The notes under the pieces are model-generated. The model was not told where the DNA came from. It did no database searches and was given only the letters and a program-made list of their open reading frames with translations. This document shows positions 9,585 to 18,568 of a stretch of 64,000 nt of DNA, piece after piece. The position numbers and the translations under genes are program-made. Origin of the DNA: Acetobacter peroxydans. GTDB taxonomy: Bacteria; Pseudomonadota; Alphaproteobacteria; Acetobacterales; Acetobacteraceae. The stretch spans positions 62,001 through 126,000 of the forward strand of contig NZ_BJMV01000001.1 in NCBI RefSeq assembly GCF_006539345.1, written 5' to 3'. Position 1 is the first letter of the stretch. Every line of letters begins with the position of its first letter.

Positions 9585-11945
9585 ATGACGACGCAGGACG
9601 AAAAGCCGCAAAAGAGCGTCAAGGCCGTGCCTTCCAAGACCAAAGCCCGAACCCGGAGCCCCGCCCGCACGGTGGCGCGTAGCACAGGCACGCGGCGCGG
9701 CGCGGTAGCGCAGGCTGATGCAGAAGGCGAGAAAACGGCCCGCGTCCCCGCCACACGGAGCCGCAGGACGGCCGACAGGCACATTACGCTGGATTCGCCC
9801 GAACGCTTTATCAATCGCGAACTATCCTGGCTGGATTTCAACCAGCGTGTGGTGGACGAGGCGGATAACGCACGTAATCCGCTGCTGGAACGGCTGCGTT
9901 TTCTTTCCATCAGTGCCAGTAATCTTGATGAGTTTTACTCCGTCCGCGTGGCGGGGTTGGTGGGGCAACTGCGTGAAGGGCTGACAGCCCTTTCGCCCGA
10001 CGGGCGCACGCCGGCCCAGCAGCTTGAAGCGGTGCGCGAACGTACGGCGCGCCTGCTGCGCGAACAGCAGAGAATATGGACAGAACTGCGCCAGCTTCTG
10101 GCCGGAGCCGGGGTGACCCTGTGCGAGACGGCTGATCTGAGCGAGGCGGATCTGGAATGGCTCGAAAGAACCTTCGCGGATCGTGTGTTCCCGGTTCTGA
10201 CGCCGCTGGCGGTTGACCCTGCGCACCCGCTGCCTTTTATCCCCAACATGGGGTTGGCGTTGGGGCTACGGCTGCTTTACGCAGAAACGGGGCTGTTCGC
10301 CATGAACGCCCTGATCCTGCTGCCAGCCCAGATCGAGCGTTTTATCCGTTTGCCCGCTTCAGCCGCGCACGCTCCGGGCGATGTGCCAGCCATCCGGTTT
10401 ATCCGGCTTGAAGACCTTATTACCCTCTTTATCGATCGGCTGTTTGCCGGGTTGAGTGTGGGCGAAAGCGGCGTGCTGCGGGTCGTGCGCGATACGGATG
10501 TAGAGTTCGAGGACGAGGCCGAGGATCTGGTGCGCTCCTACGAAACCGCACTCAAGCAGCGGCGGCGCGGCGTTGTGATTCATCTGGACATGGAAAAACG
10601 TATGCCCGCCGAACTGGCGGCGGCCATTGCGTTTGACCTTGATCTGCCCCCCGAGGAAATCGCCGTGCATTCGGGCATGATCGGCGTTGTCGATCTGCGG
10701 CAGATGATCGTGGATGACAGGCCCGACCTGCTGTTCGCACCCTATACGCCGCGCTTTCCCGAGCGGATCATTGATTTCAATGGCGACTGCTTTGCTGCGA
10801 TCCGCGCCAAGGATCTGCTGGTGCATCATCCCTTCGAAAGTTTCGATGTGGTGGTGCAGTTCCTCAGGCAGGCAGCACTTGATCCGAACGTGATTGCCAT
10901 CAAGCAGACGCTCTACCGCACCTCGCGGGATTCCCCCATCGTCAAGGCGCTGATCGAGGCGGCGGAGGCGGGTAAGTCTGTAACCGCCATGGTGGAACTA
11001 CGCGCCCGTTTTGATGAAGAGGCGAATATCCGCCTCGCCCGCGCGCTTGAAGCGGCGGGGGTGCAGGTCGTGTTCGGTTTTGCCGAACTCAAGACCCACG
11101 CCAAGCTCAGTCTGGTGGTGCGACGTGAAGGGGCGCAGGTGCGTTCCTATGCCCATTTTGGTACGGGGAATTACCACCCCATCACCGCGCGCATTTATAC
11201 TGACCTGTCCTTTTTTACCTGCAATCCGGCTTTTGCACGCGATTCCGCCCGCCTGTTCAATTACGTGACCGGCTACGCCATGCCCGCCCGGATGGAAGAG
11301 CTGGCGTTCTCGCCCATGACCATCCGCAAGACGCTGATGCAACTGATCGAGGATGAGATCGAGCATGTCCGTGCGGGCAGGCCGGGCACCATCTGGCTGA
11401 AAATGAATGCGCTGGTGGACCCGGAACTGATCGACTGCCTGTATCGCGCCTCGCGCGCGGGGGTGCGGATTGTCGGGGTCATACGCGGTATCTGCTGCCT
11501 GCGGCCCGGCGTGCCTGGACTTTCCGAGACCATCCGTATCAAGTCCATCGTAGGGCGTTTTCTTGAACACTCACGGGTGTTCGTGTTCGGCAACGGCTAC
11601 CGCCTGCCGTCGCGTCAGGCGCGTGTCTATATTTCCTCCGCCGACTGGATGACCCGCAATATGGACTGGCGGGTGGAGAGCATGGTGCCCATTACCAACT
11701 CGACCGTCCATGCGCAGGTGCTCGACCAGATCATGATGGCCAATATCCGTGATAACCTTCAGTCGTGGATACTGGAGCAGAATGGTGTGTGGCGCCGCCT
11801 GACACCGGGTAACCGGCCATTTTCGGCGCATGACTGGTTCATGACGCATCCTTCGCTCTCTGGGCGGGGGTCGGCCGCGCGTGAACGCTCCCTGCATCCT
11901 CCCGCGGGGCTGCCGCCAGGTCAGGAACTGCTGATTGATGTCTGA
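9585..11945 (+). CDS. ppk: polyphosphate kinase 1
   Basis: PPK1 makes polyphosphate reversibly from ATP. Domains run in the usual order: N-domain starting at [13 protein letters not shown], head domain, and two PLD-like C-domains. The autophosphorylated His is H505 in THAKLSL and the second active-site His is H662 in [15 protein letters not shown] and [10 protein letters not shown] are also conserved. The start is preceded by GGAGAGGAGC. Unusual is an N-terminal extension of roughly 75 residues rich in Lys, Arg, Thr and Ala, before the normal PPK start. ppx follows directly, so synthesis and degradation are linked. Confidence 0.95.
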   Translation: MTTQDEKPQKSVKAVPSKTKARTRSPARTVARSTGTRRGAVAQADAEGEKTARVPATRSRRTADRHITLDSPERFINRELSWLDFNQRVVDEADNARNPLLERLRFLSISASNLDEFYSVRVAGLVGQLREGLTALSPDGRTPAQQLEAVRERTARLLREQQRIWTELRQLLAGAGVTLCETADLSEADLEWLERTFADRVFPVLTPLAVDPAHPLPFIPNMGLALGLRLLYAETGLFAMNALILLPAQIERFIRLPASAAHAPGDVPAIRFIRLEDLITLFIDRLFAGLSVGESGVLRVVRDTDVEFEDEAEDLVRSYETALKQRRRGVVIHLDMEKRMPAELAAAIAFDLDLPPEEIAVHSGMIGVVDLRQMIVDDRPDLLFAPYTPRFPERIIDFNGDCFAAIRAKDLLVHHPFESFDVVVQFLRQAALDPNVIAIKQTLYRTSRDSPIVKALIEAAEAGKSVTAMVELRARFDEEANIRLARALEAAGVQVVFGFAELKTHAKLSLVVRREGAQVRSYAHFGTGNYHPITARIYTDLSFFTCNPAFARDSARLFNYVTGYAMPARMEELAFSPMTIRKTLMQLIEDEIEHVRAGRPGTIWLKMNALVDPELIDCLYRASRAGVRIVGVIRGICCLRPGVPGLSETIRIKSIVGRFLEHSRVFVFGNGYRLPSRQARVYISSADWMTRNMDWRVESMVPITNSTVHAQVLDQIMMANIRDNLQSWILEQNGVWRRLTPGNRPFSAHDWFMTHPSLSGRGSAARERSLHPPAGLPPGQELLIDV

Positions 11946-12038
11946 TCCGGCGCGGTGCCGGGGCGTATGTTCCCTGCGGTGGGGGGTTGCCGCACGGGGT
12001 GTTTTTCTGCCATGCCCCTGCGGGTGAGGGGAGACTTT

Positions 12039-13517
12039 ATGCAGCGTCGCTCAGCGGTTGTGGACCTTGGGTCCAATTCGGTACGGCTTGTGGTGTTTGA
12101 AGGGGTATCGCGTAATCCGATGCCGATTTTCAACGAAAAAGCCGTGTTGCGCCTTGGTCGGGGCCTGACGGAAACAGGGCGGCTGAATGAAGATGGCGTC
12201 GCCATGGCGCAGGGCGTTGTCAGCCGGTTTTACGCCATTGCCCGGGCCATGCAGGCCGACCCGTTTGAAATTCTGGCTACTGCCGCCGTGCGTGACGCGA
12301 CCAACGGCCCCGCTTTTGTGGAGATGCTGCGGAGTAGTATGCCAGGCGTGTCCATCAGGATACTGTCAGGCGAGGAAGAGGCCGATCATTCCGCTATTGG
12401 GGTCATGTGCGGCATTCCCGGCGCTTCCGGGCTGGTGGCGGATGTGGGCGGCGGTTCGCTCGAACTGATCAACCTCGCGGCGGATGGGCGCCACCATGCC
12501 ACAACCCTGCCGCTGGGCATGATCCGTCTGGCGGACAGGTCCGGGGGCGACCTCGAAAAAGCGAGGCTGCTGGCCGATACTGATATTGAGGGCGTCAAGT
12601 GGTTGTCCGGCCTGCAGGGCGGGACGCTCTATCTGGTGGGTGGGGCTTTCCGGGCACTGGCGCGGTTGCATATCGCGCGGATGCAGTATCCGCTCAACAT
12701 CGTCCATTATTATTCGCTGGACATGCAGGAAGCGCGCGAAATGACCGGCTGGCTGCAGAACAGTTCGCGCCGCAGTCTCGAGCGCCTGCCCGGCGCACCG
12801 CGTAAGCGGCTGGATGATATTCCGTTTGCCGCCACGGTGCTGCGGCGGCTCATGCGCAAGGTCATGCCTGAAAAGGTGGTGTTCTGCGTCGATGGGCTGC
12901 GCGAAGGCTGGTACATGCTCAATGTTGCCTCGGAGCAGCTTGCGCAGGACCCGATGGACGTTGTGGCGCGTACAATGTGCGATCGCTTCGGGCGCAGCAA
13001 CACGCTGCCAGCCGTGCTGCTCAACTGGACACAGGGTGTGCTGCCTCAGGAAAGCGAGACAACCAGCCGCCTGCGGCACATCGCCTGTTACCTGTCGGAT
13101 ATCGGCAGCCATGATCATCCCGAATACCGGGCCGAACAGACATACTGGCGGGTTCTGCGGGTGCAGGGGGCCGGTTTCGATCACCCGGCGCGAACGTGGC
13201 TGGCGCTGGCGCTGGCTATGCGTTACGCGGCGGATGTGAATATGCCTTTCCTTTCCACGTCGCGTCAGCTTCTTTCCGAAGCTCAATGGAATGAGGCCGT
13301 TGCCCTTGGGCTGACGTTGCGTCTGGCCTACTCGCTGTCTGGCGGGGCGGAATCCCTGCTGGAAGGCACGTCGCTCGCCTGGCAGGATGGCGAACTCGTG
13401 CTCACGCTCACCTCGGCACGGGTGGCGGTCAAAGGAGAAAGCGTCCGGCGCGGGCTCGAGCGTCTTGGGCAGGCGCTAGGCGCTCCTACCCGCTTTGCCC
13501 TCGACCTGGCACACTGA
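12039..13517 (+). CDS. ppx: exopolyphosphatase / GppA-type phosphatase
   Basis: This Ppx/GppA enzyme removes terminal phosphate from polyphosphate and may act on pppGpp. The actin-like ATPase fold is marked by VVDLGSNSVRLVVFE at the start, EEEADHSAIGV in the middle and VADVGGGSLELI for the phosphate loop; the last 200 residues match the helical HD-like C-terminal part, giving 492 residues. I chose the ATG at 12039 because GGGGAG stands six bases ahead and the family motif follows at once; a longer frame from 11955 has no such site. It lies about 90 bases after ppk and is probably cotranscribed. Confidence 0.92.
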   Translation: MQRRSAVVDLGSNSVRLVVFEGVSRNPMPIFNEKAVLRLGRGLTETGRLNEDGVAMAQGVVSRFYAIARAMQADPFEILATAAVRDATNGPAFVEMLRSSMPGVSIRILSGEEEADHSAIGVMCGIPGASGLVADVGGGSLELINLAADGRHHATTLPLGMIRLADRSGGDLEKARLLADTDIEGVKWLSGLQGGTLYLVGGAFRALARLHIARMQYPLNIVHYYSLDMQEAREMTGWLQNSSRRSLERLPGAPRKRLDDIPFAATVLRRLMRKVMPEKVVFCVDGLREGWYMLNVASEQLAQDPMDVVARTMCDRFGRSNTLPAVLLNWTQGVLPQESETTSRLRHIACYLSDIGSHDHPEYRAEQTYWRVLRVQGAGFDHPARTWLALALAMRYAADVNMPFLSTSRQLLSEAQWNEAVALGLTLRLAYSLSGGAESLLEGTSLAWQDGELVLTLTSARVAVKGESVRRGLERLGQALGAPTRFALDLAH

Positions 13518-13656
13518 AAACACCGCGGGCGTGTGCCGCTGAAGGGGTGGACAACCCCAGCCCCGACGGGCACATTACAGGAACGATACCGCGTCTGGCG
13601 CCTCAACCAGCGTCTTCCGCGGGCCGCGCCCCTGTGAAATCCCGGTAGGTTGGCGT

Positions 13657-16005
13657 GTGTTACCGGCAACAGGCAGTGGAAACCGTCGCGTGTCTTCTGA
13701 AGAAATCATTGACCCGACCGCCCAGAACGAAGTTGGTATGCGCAAGGCGCTGTTCCATCTGGCGCTACCTTTTGGCCTGACCATTCTGGCCGTGGGCGCC
13801 ATTGCCTGGGTCGGCCTGAGTTCATACCGCACCACGCGCGAAGGCGTTACCCGTCTGACCCAGCAACTGGTTGAGGCGGTACAGAGCTATATTGTGCAGG
13901 AAGTGGGGGACTATATCCTTCCCGCGGCTGCAGGCAACCAGATTGCCAGCGGCATGATAGAGCACGCGCCCGTGCAGGTGCAGGACAAGGTCTTCTATTC
14001 TTATGCAGGCACCATGCTGCGGAAGATTCCGCAGCTTCAGTCTTTCTATCTGGGGGGCGAAGACGGCAGCCTGAGGCTGGTCACGCGGTCGTCAGACCCT
14101 GACCTGCTGGACCATGAAGTGCTGATTGTCAAAAACGGGCATGAGTATTTTCATCACGAGCTGTACAATCTGAAAGGTCAGAAGGTCTCCGAGCATGATG
14201 AAGATGCAGGAACCTACAATCTGCACACAAGGCCGTGGTTTACCAGTACCAAAGGCAGCAGCGAGATAAAATGGACGCAGCCCTATCTGTTCGCGGACAG
14301 TAAGCAGTTTGTCATGACCAGTTCCCTGCGTTTCAAGGGGGCTGATGGGAACGAACTGGTTTTTGCCACCAATATCTCGCTCAATGAACTGAGCAGTTAT
14401 CTCGACCATATCAAGATTGGTCAGACCGGCAGCGCCATGATTGTGGATTCACAGGGGCGGATCATGGCGGGGCGCAATCTCGATCAGAAAGCCCGGGCCG
14501 CGCACTGGAACCCTGACAACATGCGTATCGACCCCAAGGATGAACCCGTGTTCGCTCTTGGGTATGACCATTACCGCGTGCAGGGCTTTGGCGTGCATAG
14601 CGTTACATGGAATGGGCGGCGCTATATTGTCATGGCCTCGGCCCTGCCGCGTTATTCGCAGGGATGGGTGCTGCTGATTGCCGTGCCGGAAAAGGATATG
14701 GCGAGCTTTGCGCAACAGAGCAGCCGCCAGAGCCTTCAGTTCGCGGGGATCATCATTGTATTCTCCGCGTTGCTGGGGGGGCTGTTTATCCGTCAGGTGC
14801 GCCGGACAGATCGGGGCGTCCGGGCCTTGCAGCAGCAGGAGCAGCAGGTGGAGCAGGAAAGCGCGGCCGCCCGGCAGGTTGCGGTTTCGCCGGGGCTGTT
14901 CGACCCCACGATTGAACCGCTGGTGCTGACCGAACAGCTTGCTCTGGTGACAGATTGCCGCCGTGCCAGCCTATGGCGCTTCCTGCATGATGGGGCCGCC
15001 ATGGTGTGCGAGGATTCCTACGACCATCAGCAGGATACCCATACCGGCGGGTTTGAGATGGGCCGGGCCGAACTCAACAGCTTTTTCAGCGCGATTGACG
15101 AAGGGACGAGCTTTACCGTTATCAATGCAGCAGCCGATGAGCGTACCAGCCGTTTCGAGCGTCTGGTCATGCGCGAAATCGGTACCACCATGCTGGCGGT
15201 CTTTCCCGTGCATGGCCCGCGCGGCATTGCAGGCATGGTGGCGCTGGAAAATCCCAGAGTGCTTGAGCACCAGCAGTATTTTGTGGATATTGTGTCCGCT
15301 GTCGCGGGGATGCGTTTTGCTGCCATGGGCGGTGGTGAAAAAGACCCGTCGCAGCATGGAAATCCGCTTATCACTCAGGCGTCCAGAACATTGCCGCCGC
15401 TGCTGACCGATAACATGCTCATGCACACGGCGGGCATGGGCGGGCTGACGGGGGCCAATGTTTACAATGCAGTGGCGGTTCTGATCATTTCTTTCTCAGA
15501 CCCCGAGGTGGAAGGCGCTCAGGAAACCGAAGCCCTGATCTCGCTGATCGACCAGCTTGCCACCCATGTGCAGAGCATCGCGCTGGAACAGCAGTTGTTT
15601 GCGGTGGAAGTTGCCGGGCATCGCATGATCTGCATGGCCGGATGCGGGAAGGAGGAAGACCCGACGGCCCTGTCCAGACTGGCCGATGCGGCGCTGAAAA
15701 TGCGCGAAACCTTCATGGGCGCGCTGGCGGCGGTTGATCTGGAGCCCGTCTTCACCATGGGCATGGATTACGGCCCGGCTTTTGGCGGGCTGGTGGGGCA
15801 GGCGCCTCAGGTGTTCAATCTGTGGGGGCAGACAGTCTCTCTGGCGGAACTGATGGCCGAAGGCGCATCGGACCCCGGCGTTATCCAGGTGACGGAGCGT
15901 GTGTACGCGACCCTGCGTGACCGTTATCTGTTCCGCAGCCGCGGCACGTTCTTTACCCCGCATCTGGGGCTGGGCCGGGCCTACACACTGGCGGCCAGCC
16001 GATGA
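13657..16005 (+). CDS. membrane receptor with GAF and degenerate class III cyclase domain
   Basis: A 782-residue predicted inner-membrane sensor. It has a membrane helix at about residues 30-55, a long periplasmic region resembling a Cache sensor (about 60-355), a second helix at 360-382, a short coiled coil, a GAF-like domain (about 412-550) and a C-terminal adenylate/guanylate-cyclase-like domain (about 605-778). The cyclase fold pattern is clear (GMDYGPAFGGLVG, then FNLWGQTV), but the two metal aspartates align with S612 and H655, and the base and transition-state positions with Q725, S728 and L732. I infer it makes no cyclic nucleotide. It overlaps the downstream mlaE start by four bases. 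The start is uncertain: GTG 13657, GTG 13690 or ATG 13738. Confidence 0.82.
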   Translation: MLPATGSGNRRVSSEEIIDPTAQNEVGMRKALFHLALPFGLTILAVGAIAWVGLSSYRTTREGVTRLTQQLVEAVQSYIVQEVGDYILPAAAGNQIASGMIEHAPVQVQDKVFYSYAGTMLRKIPQLQSFYLGGEDGSLRLVTRSSDPDLLDHEVLIVKNGHEYFHHELYNLKGQKVSEHDEDAGTYNLHTRPWFTSTKGSSEIKWTQPYLFADSKQFVMTSSLRFKGADGNELVFATNISLNELSSYLDHIKIGQTGSAMIVDSQGRIMAGRNLDQKARAAHWNPDNMRIDPKDEPVFALGYDHYRVQGFGVHSVTWNGRRYIVMASALPRYSQGWVLLIAVPEKDMASFAQQSSRQSLQFAGIIIVFSALLGGLFIRQVRRTDRGVRALQQQEQQVEQESAAARQVAVSPGLFDPTIEPLVLTEQLALVTDCRRASLWRFLHDGAAMVCEDSYDHQQDTHTGGFEMGRAELNSFFSAIDEGTSFTVINAAADERTSRFERLVMREIGTTMLAVFPVHGPRGIAGMVALENPRVLEHQQYFVDIVSAVAGMRFAAMGGGEKDPSQHGNPLITQASRTLPPLLTDNMLMHTAGMGGLTGANVYNAVAVLIISFSDPEVEGAQETEALISLIDQLATHVQSIALEQQLFAVEVAGHRMICMAGCGKEEDPTALSRLADAALKMRETFMGALAAVDLEPVFTMGMDYGPAFGGLVGQAPQVFNLWGQTVSLAELMAEGASDPGVIQVTERVYATLRDRYLFRSRGTFFTPHLGLGRAYTLAASR

Positions 16006-16913
16006 CGGAACAGCCCGACACATCGCAGGCCGAGCTTGGCCCCCCGGACGAAATGCAGGACCCCAACGACCCCATTCTGGCGGGGCGACCGGGGGTTTCT
16101 CACAGCCGTTTTGATTCGTTGCTGGGCTGGAGCCGGAACAGGCTGGCCTGGATCGGCTGGCTGACGCGGCGGCAGGCGCGGTTTTTTCTGATCATGCTTG
16201 GCGCATCATGGGGCGTGATTTACGAAAGCCTGCGCGTGCACTCGTGGCGGCGCACGGTGCGCTACGAGTTTCTGAGCACCATGAACGACATTATCCGCGG
16301 CGGGTTTGTTGCAACCCTGGTTGCGGGTGTGCTGACCGGTGTGGCGGCTGTTTCGCAGGTTATTTACTGGCTGGGTCTGACAGGCCTTGCCACCATGACC
16401 GGTTCTATCCTGATCAATGTGGTCGTGCGCGAAATCGCGCCCATTCTGGTCGGTATGCTGCTGTTGGGACGTAATGGTATGCTGTCCACCACGGAACTGG
16501 GGCTGCTGACCATCGGGGGTGAGGTGCGCTCCATGCAGGCGGTGGGGGTCGATCCGTTCCTGCTGCTGGTCATGCCGCGTACGCTGGCCTTTACCGTGGC
16601 GGGTTTTACGCTGGGCATCCTGTTCTCGTTCGCATCGCTGGTGACGGGCTATGTCATGAGCCGCCTGACCGGCGTGATCAGCAGCCCTGTCTGGACCTTT
16701 CTCGATAGCGTCGTCACGGCCATGTCGGGGCTGGATTACATCATCATCCCGCTCAAGTTTATTACAGTCGGCTTTGTCGTGGGGCTGGGGGGCTGCCTGA
16801 CCGGGCTAACCGCAACCCGGCATGACACCCTGCGTTCCCTGCTGCCGCGCGGTTTTTCACGCGGGATGCTGATTGTGATGGTCGTCAGCGTGCTGTTCAG
16901 TCTGGATCTGTAG
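16002..16913 (+). CDS. mlaE: MlaE-family ABC lipid transporter permease
   Basis: MlaE-type permeases form the membrane core of MCE lipid transporters. The 303-residue protein has a hydrophilic N-terminus of about 60 residues, longer than E. coli MlaE, then the characteristic core: ILINVVVREIAPILVGMLLLGRNG, the IGGEVRSMQAVGVDPF coupling segment, and several transmembrane helices ending near residue 300. These conserved stretches look intact. It is coupled by ATGA to the cyclase-like receptor before it and separated by three bases from the ATPase-like gene after it. Confidence 0.92.
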   Translation: MTEQPDTSQAELGPPDEMQDPNDPILAGRPGVSHSRFDSLLGWSRNRLAWIGWLTRRQARFFLIMLGASWGVIYESLRVHSWRRTVRYEFLSTMNDIIRGGFVATLVAGVLTGVAAVSQVIYWLGLTGLATMTGSILINVVVREIAPILVGMLLLGRNGMLSTTELGLLTIGGEVRSMQAVGVDPFLLLVMPRTLAFTVAGFTLGILFSFASLVTGYVMSRLTGVISSPVWTFLDSVVTAMSGLDYIIIPLKFITVGFVVGLGGCLTGLTATRHDTLRSLLPRGFSRGMLIVMVVSVLFSLDL

Positions 16914-16916
16914 CGC

Positions 16917-17618
16917 ATGGACACCTACACCGCAGGCCCCCTGCTGGAACTGAACAAGGCCGTACCCTCCTTTGAGGAAAGTGGCCTGCCGCCCCGCCCG
17001 ATGAGCCTGCGGCTGATGGCGGGTGACTGCGTTGTGGTGGAGGAACGCGCCCCCCAGCGCGCCACCATGTTTGCTGATCTATGCAGCGGGCTGGTGCCAC
17101 TGGATGCGGGGCAGGTCAGCTTCATGGGGCTGGACTGGGCAGACATGAAAGACCGTCAGCTCAACGCCTTGCGTGGGCGTATCGGCCGGATAGGCAAACG
17201 GCCAAGCTGGCCCGGTTTCGTGCCCATGCATCTTGCGATCATGTTGCAGCAGTTGCATCATACAACCCGCACGCAGGATGATCTGCTGGCTGAGGCCGCG
17301 CGTCTGGCTGCATCTTTTGGTCTGCCGGGCCTTCCTACGCAGGCGCCGGACAGAATGTCCGATGCTGATCTGTGTCGGGCGGCCTGTGTGCGGGCTTTTC
17401 TGGGGCGTCCCCACCTGCTTCTGCTTGAAGATCCGCTTGAAGGGGGGCCACCAGAACTGGCGAACCCGTTTCTGGAGGCGTTGACAGAAGCACGCGACCG
17501 AGGGGCGGGTATTATATGGCTCGTGCGCAATGCTGCCGTCTGGCAGCGTTATCGCATGGGTGTCACAGCGACCTGGCGGCTTGCCGATGACGGTCTCGCA
17601 GCAGTACGGATGGGATAA
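16917..17618 (+). CDS. degenerate MlaF-like ABC ATPase (probable pseudo-ATPase)
   Basis: By position and overall pattern this 233-residue protein is the ABC ATPase of the MCE transporter, yet its catalytic motifs are gone. The Walker A stretch at residues 42-50 reads EERAPQRAT, with no glycines and Arg for the Lys. The Q-loop Gln is absent (IGKRPS). The signature is MSDAD at 147-151 instead of LSGGM. Walker B reads LLLLED with Asp and Glu exchanged (E171, D172), and the switch His is N205. The reading frame is clean and overlaps the next gene by one base (TAATG), so it is not a decaying pseudogene. ATP hydrolysis is doubtful; a structural role, or partnership with another ATPase, is inferred. 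Confidence 0.8.
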   Translation: MDTYTAGPLLELNKAVPSFEESGLPPRPMSLRLMAGDCVVVEERAPQRATMFADLCSGLVPLDAGQVSFMGLDWADMKDRQLNALRGRIGRIGKRPSWPGFVPMHLAIMLQQLHHTTRTQDDLLAEAARLAASFGLPGLPTQAPDRMSDADLCRAACVRAFLGRPHLLLLEDPLEGGPPELANPFLEALTEARDRGAGIIWLVRNAAVWQRYRMGVTATWRLADDGLAAVRMG

Positions 17619-18568
17619 TGTTCCAGCTCCGCCTAAGACAGAAAGTCAAACCCCTTGTTTCCATCCGCTATGCGGATGAATGGGTGGGCTTTCTTGTGCT
17701 TCTCAGCCTTGTCATTTTCGCGGGGTCCGTGGTCGAGGCGGGCATCCTGCGTGACTGGCTGACTCCGCCAGCGCATCTGCGGGTCGTGCTGCCTGAATCT
17801 GGCGTCGGAGGGCTGACGGTAGGCGGAGATGTGCAGCTCATGGGGGCTCATGCAGGCACCATTCGTTCCATCAAGCTCAATCCTTCGGGCAGCATGTACG
17901 CGAATGTGGACCTTGATCCGCAGGTCAAGCCATTCATCCGGCGTGACAGCACGGCCCTTATTCGCAAACAGCTTATTGTTACTGGCGCTTCCTATCTGGA
18001 TCTCAGCCGTGGCGCGGGCGAGCCGATGGACTGGAGTTACGCGGTTATCAAGGCCACCCCCGCGCCCAACCCGGCGGACCAGATTACCGCGACGTTCGAG
18101 AGTATTCAGGGCGAGATCATGCCTGCGCTGGCCAGTGCGCGACATATGATGGCAGAGCTTGATTCCACCATTACCGACATGCACGCGGGCAAGGGGACGG
18201 TGGGGCGGCTGATGACCAACGATGAGCTGATCCGTCAGGCGGAGGCCACCATTGCCTCGTTGGACGAGGTCATTACGCGCTTGCGGCCGATAGAGCAGCA
18301 GATATCGAGCGTGATGAAAAAGACTGATGCGACAATGGCCAATGTGCAGTCCGCGTCAGGCGATGTCAAAGCGGCGACGCCGCATGTGAAGACCATCGCC
18401 AGCAATCTGGATGAAAGCATGGCCGACCTGCCAGCTCTGCTCGCGCAGGCCCAGACGACCCTGTACGGGCTGGAAAAGCTGACCGATCAGCTCAGGGGCA
18501 TGTGGCTTCTGGGTGGGCACAAGGTGTCGCGACATAATCGTCTTGACCCGGAGCATATCCAGCCATGA
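17618..18568 (+). CDS. mlaD: MCE (MlaD-like) phospholipid-transport periplasmic protein
   Basis: MCE proteins form hexameric rings that shuttle lipid between the membranes. The 316-residue protein has one N-terminal membrane helix (about residues 22-45), then a single MCE domain (about 50-130, with the pattern GLTVGGDVQLMGAHAGTI and later LIVTGASYLDL), followed by a long helical region (150-300) that probably builds a needle or coiled coil, longer than in E. coli MlaD. It overlaps both neighbours by 1-4 bases. The symbol is by family; orthology with MlaD is not proven. Confidence 0.88.
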   Translation: MFQLRLRQKVKPLVSIRYADEWVGFLVLLSLVIFAGSVVEAGILRDWLTPPAHLRVVLPESGVGGLTVGGDVQLMGAHAGTIRSIKLNPSGSMYANVDLDPQVKPFIRRDSTALIRKQLIVTGASYLDLSRGAGEPMDWSYAVIKATPAPNPADQITATFESIQGEIMPALASARHMMAELDSTITDMHAGKGTVGRLMTNDELIRQAEATIASLDEVITRLRPIEQQISSVMKKTDATMANVQSASGDVKAATPHVKTIASNLDESMADLPALLAQAQTTLYGLEKLTDQLRGMWLLGGHKVSRHNRLDPEHIQP

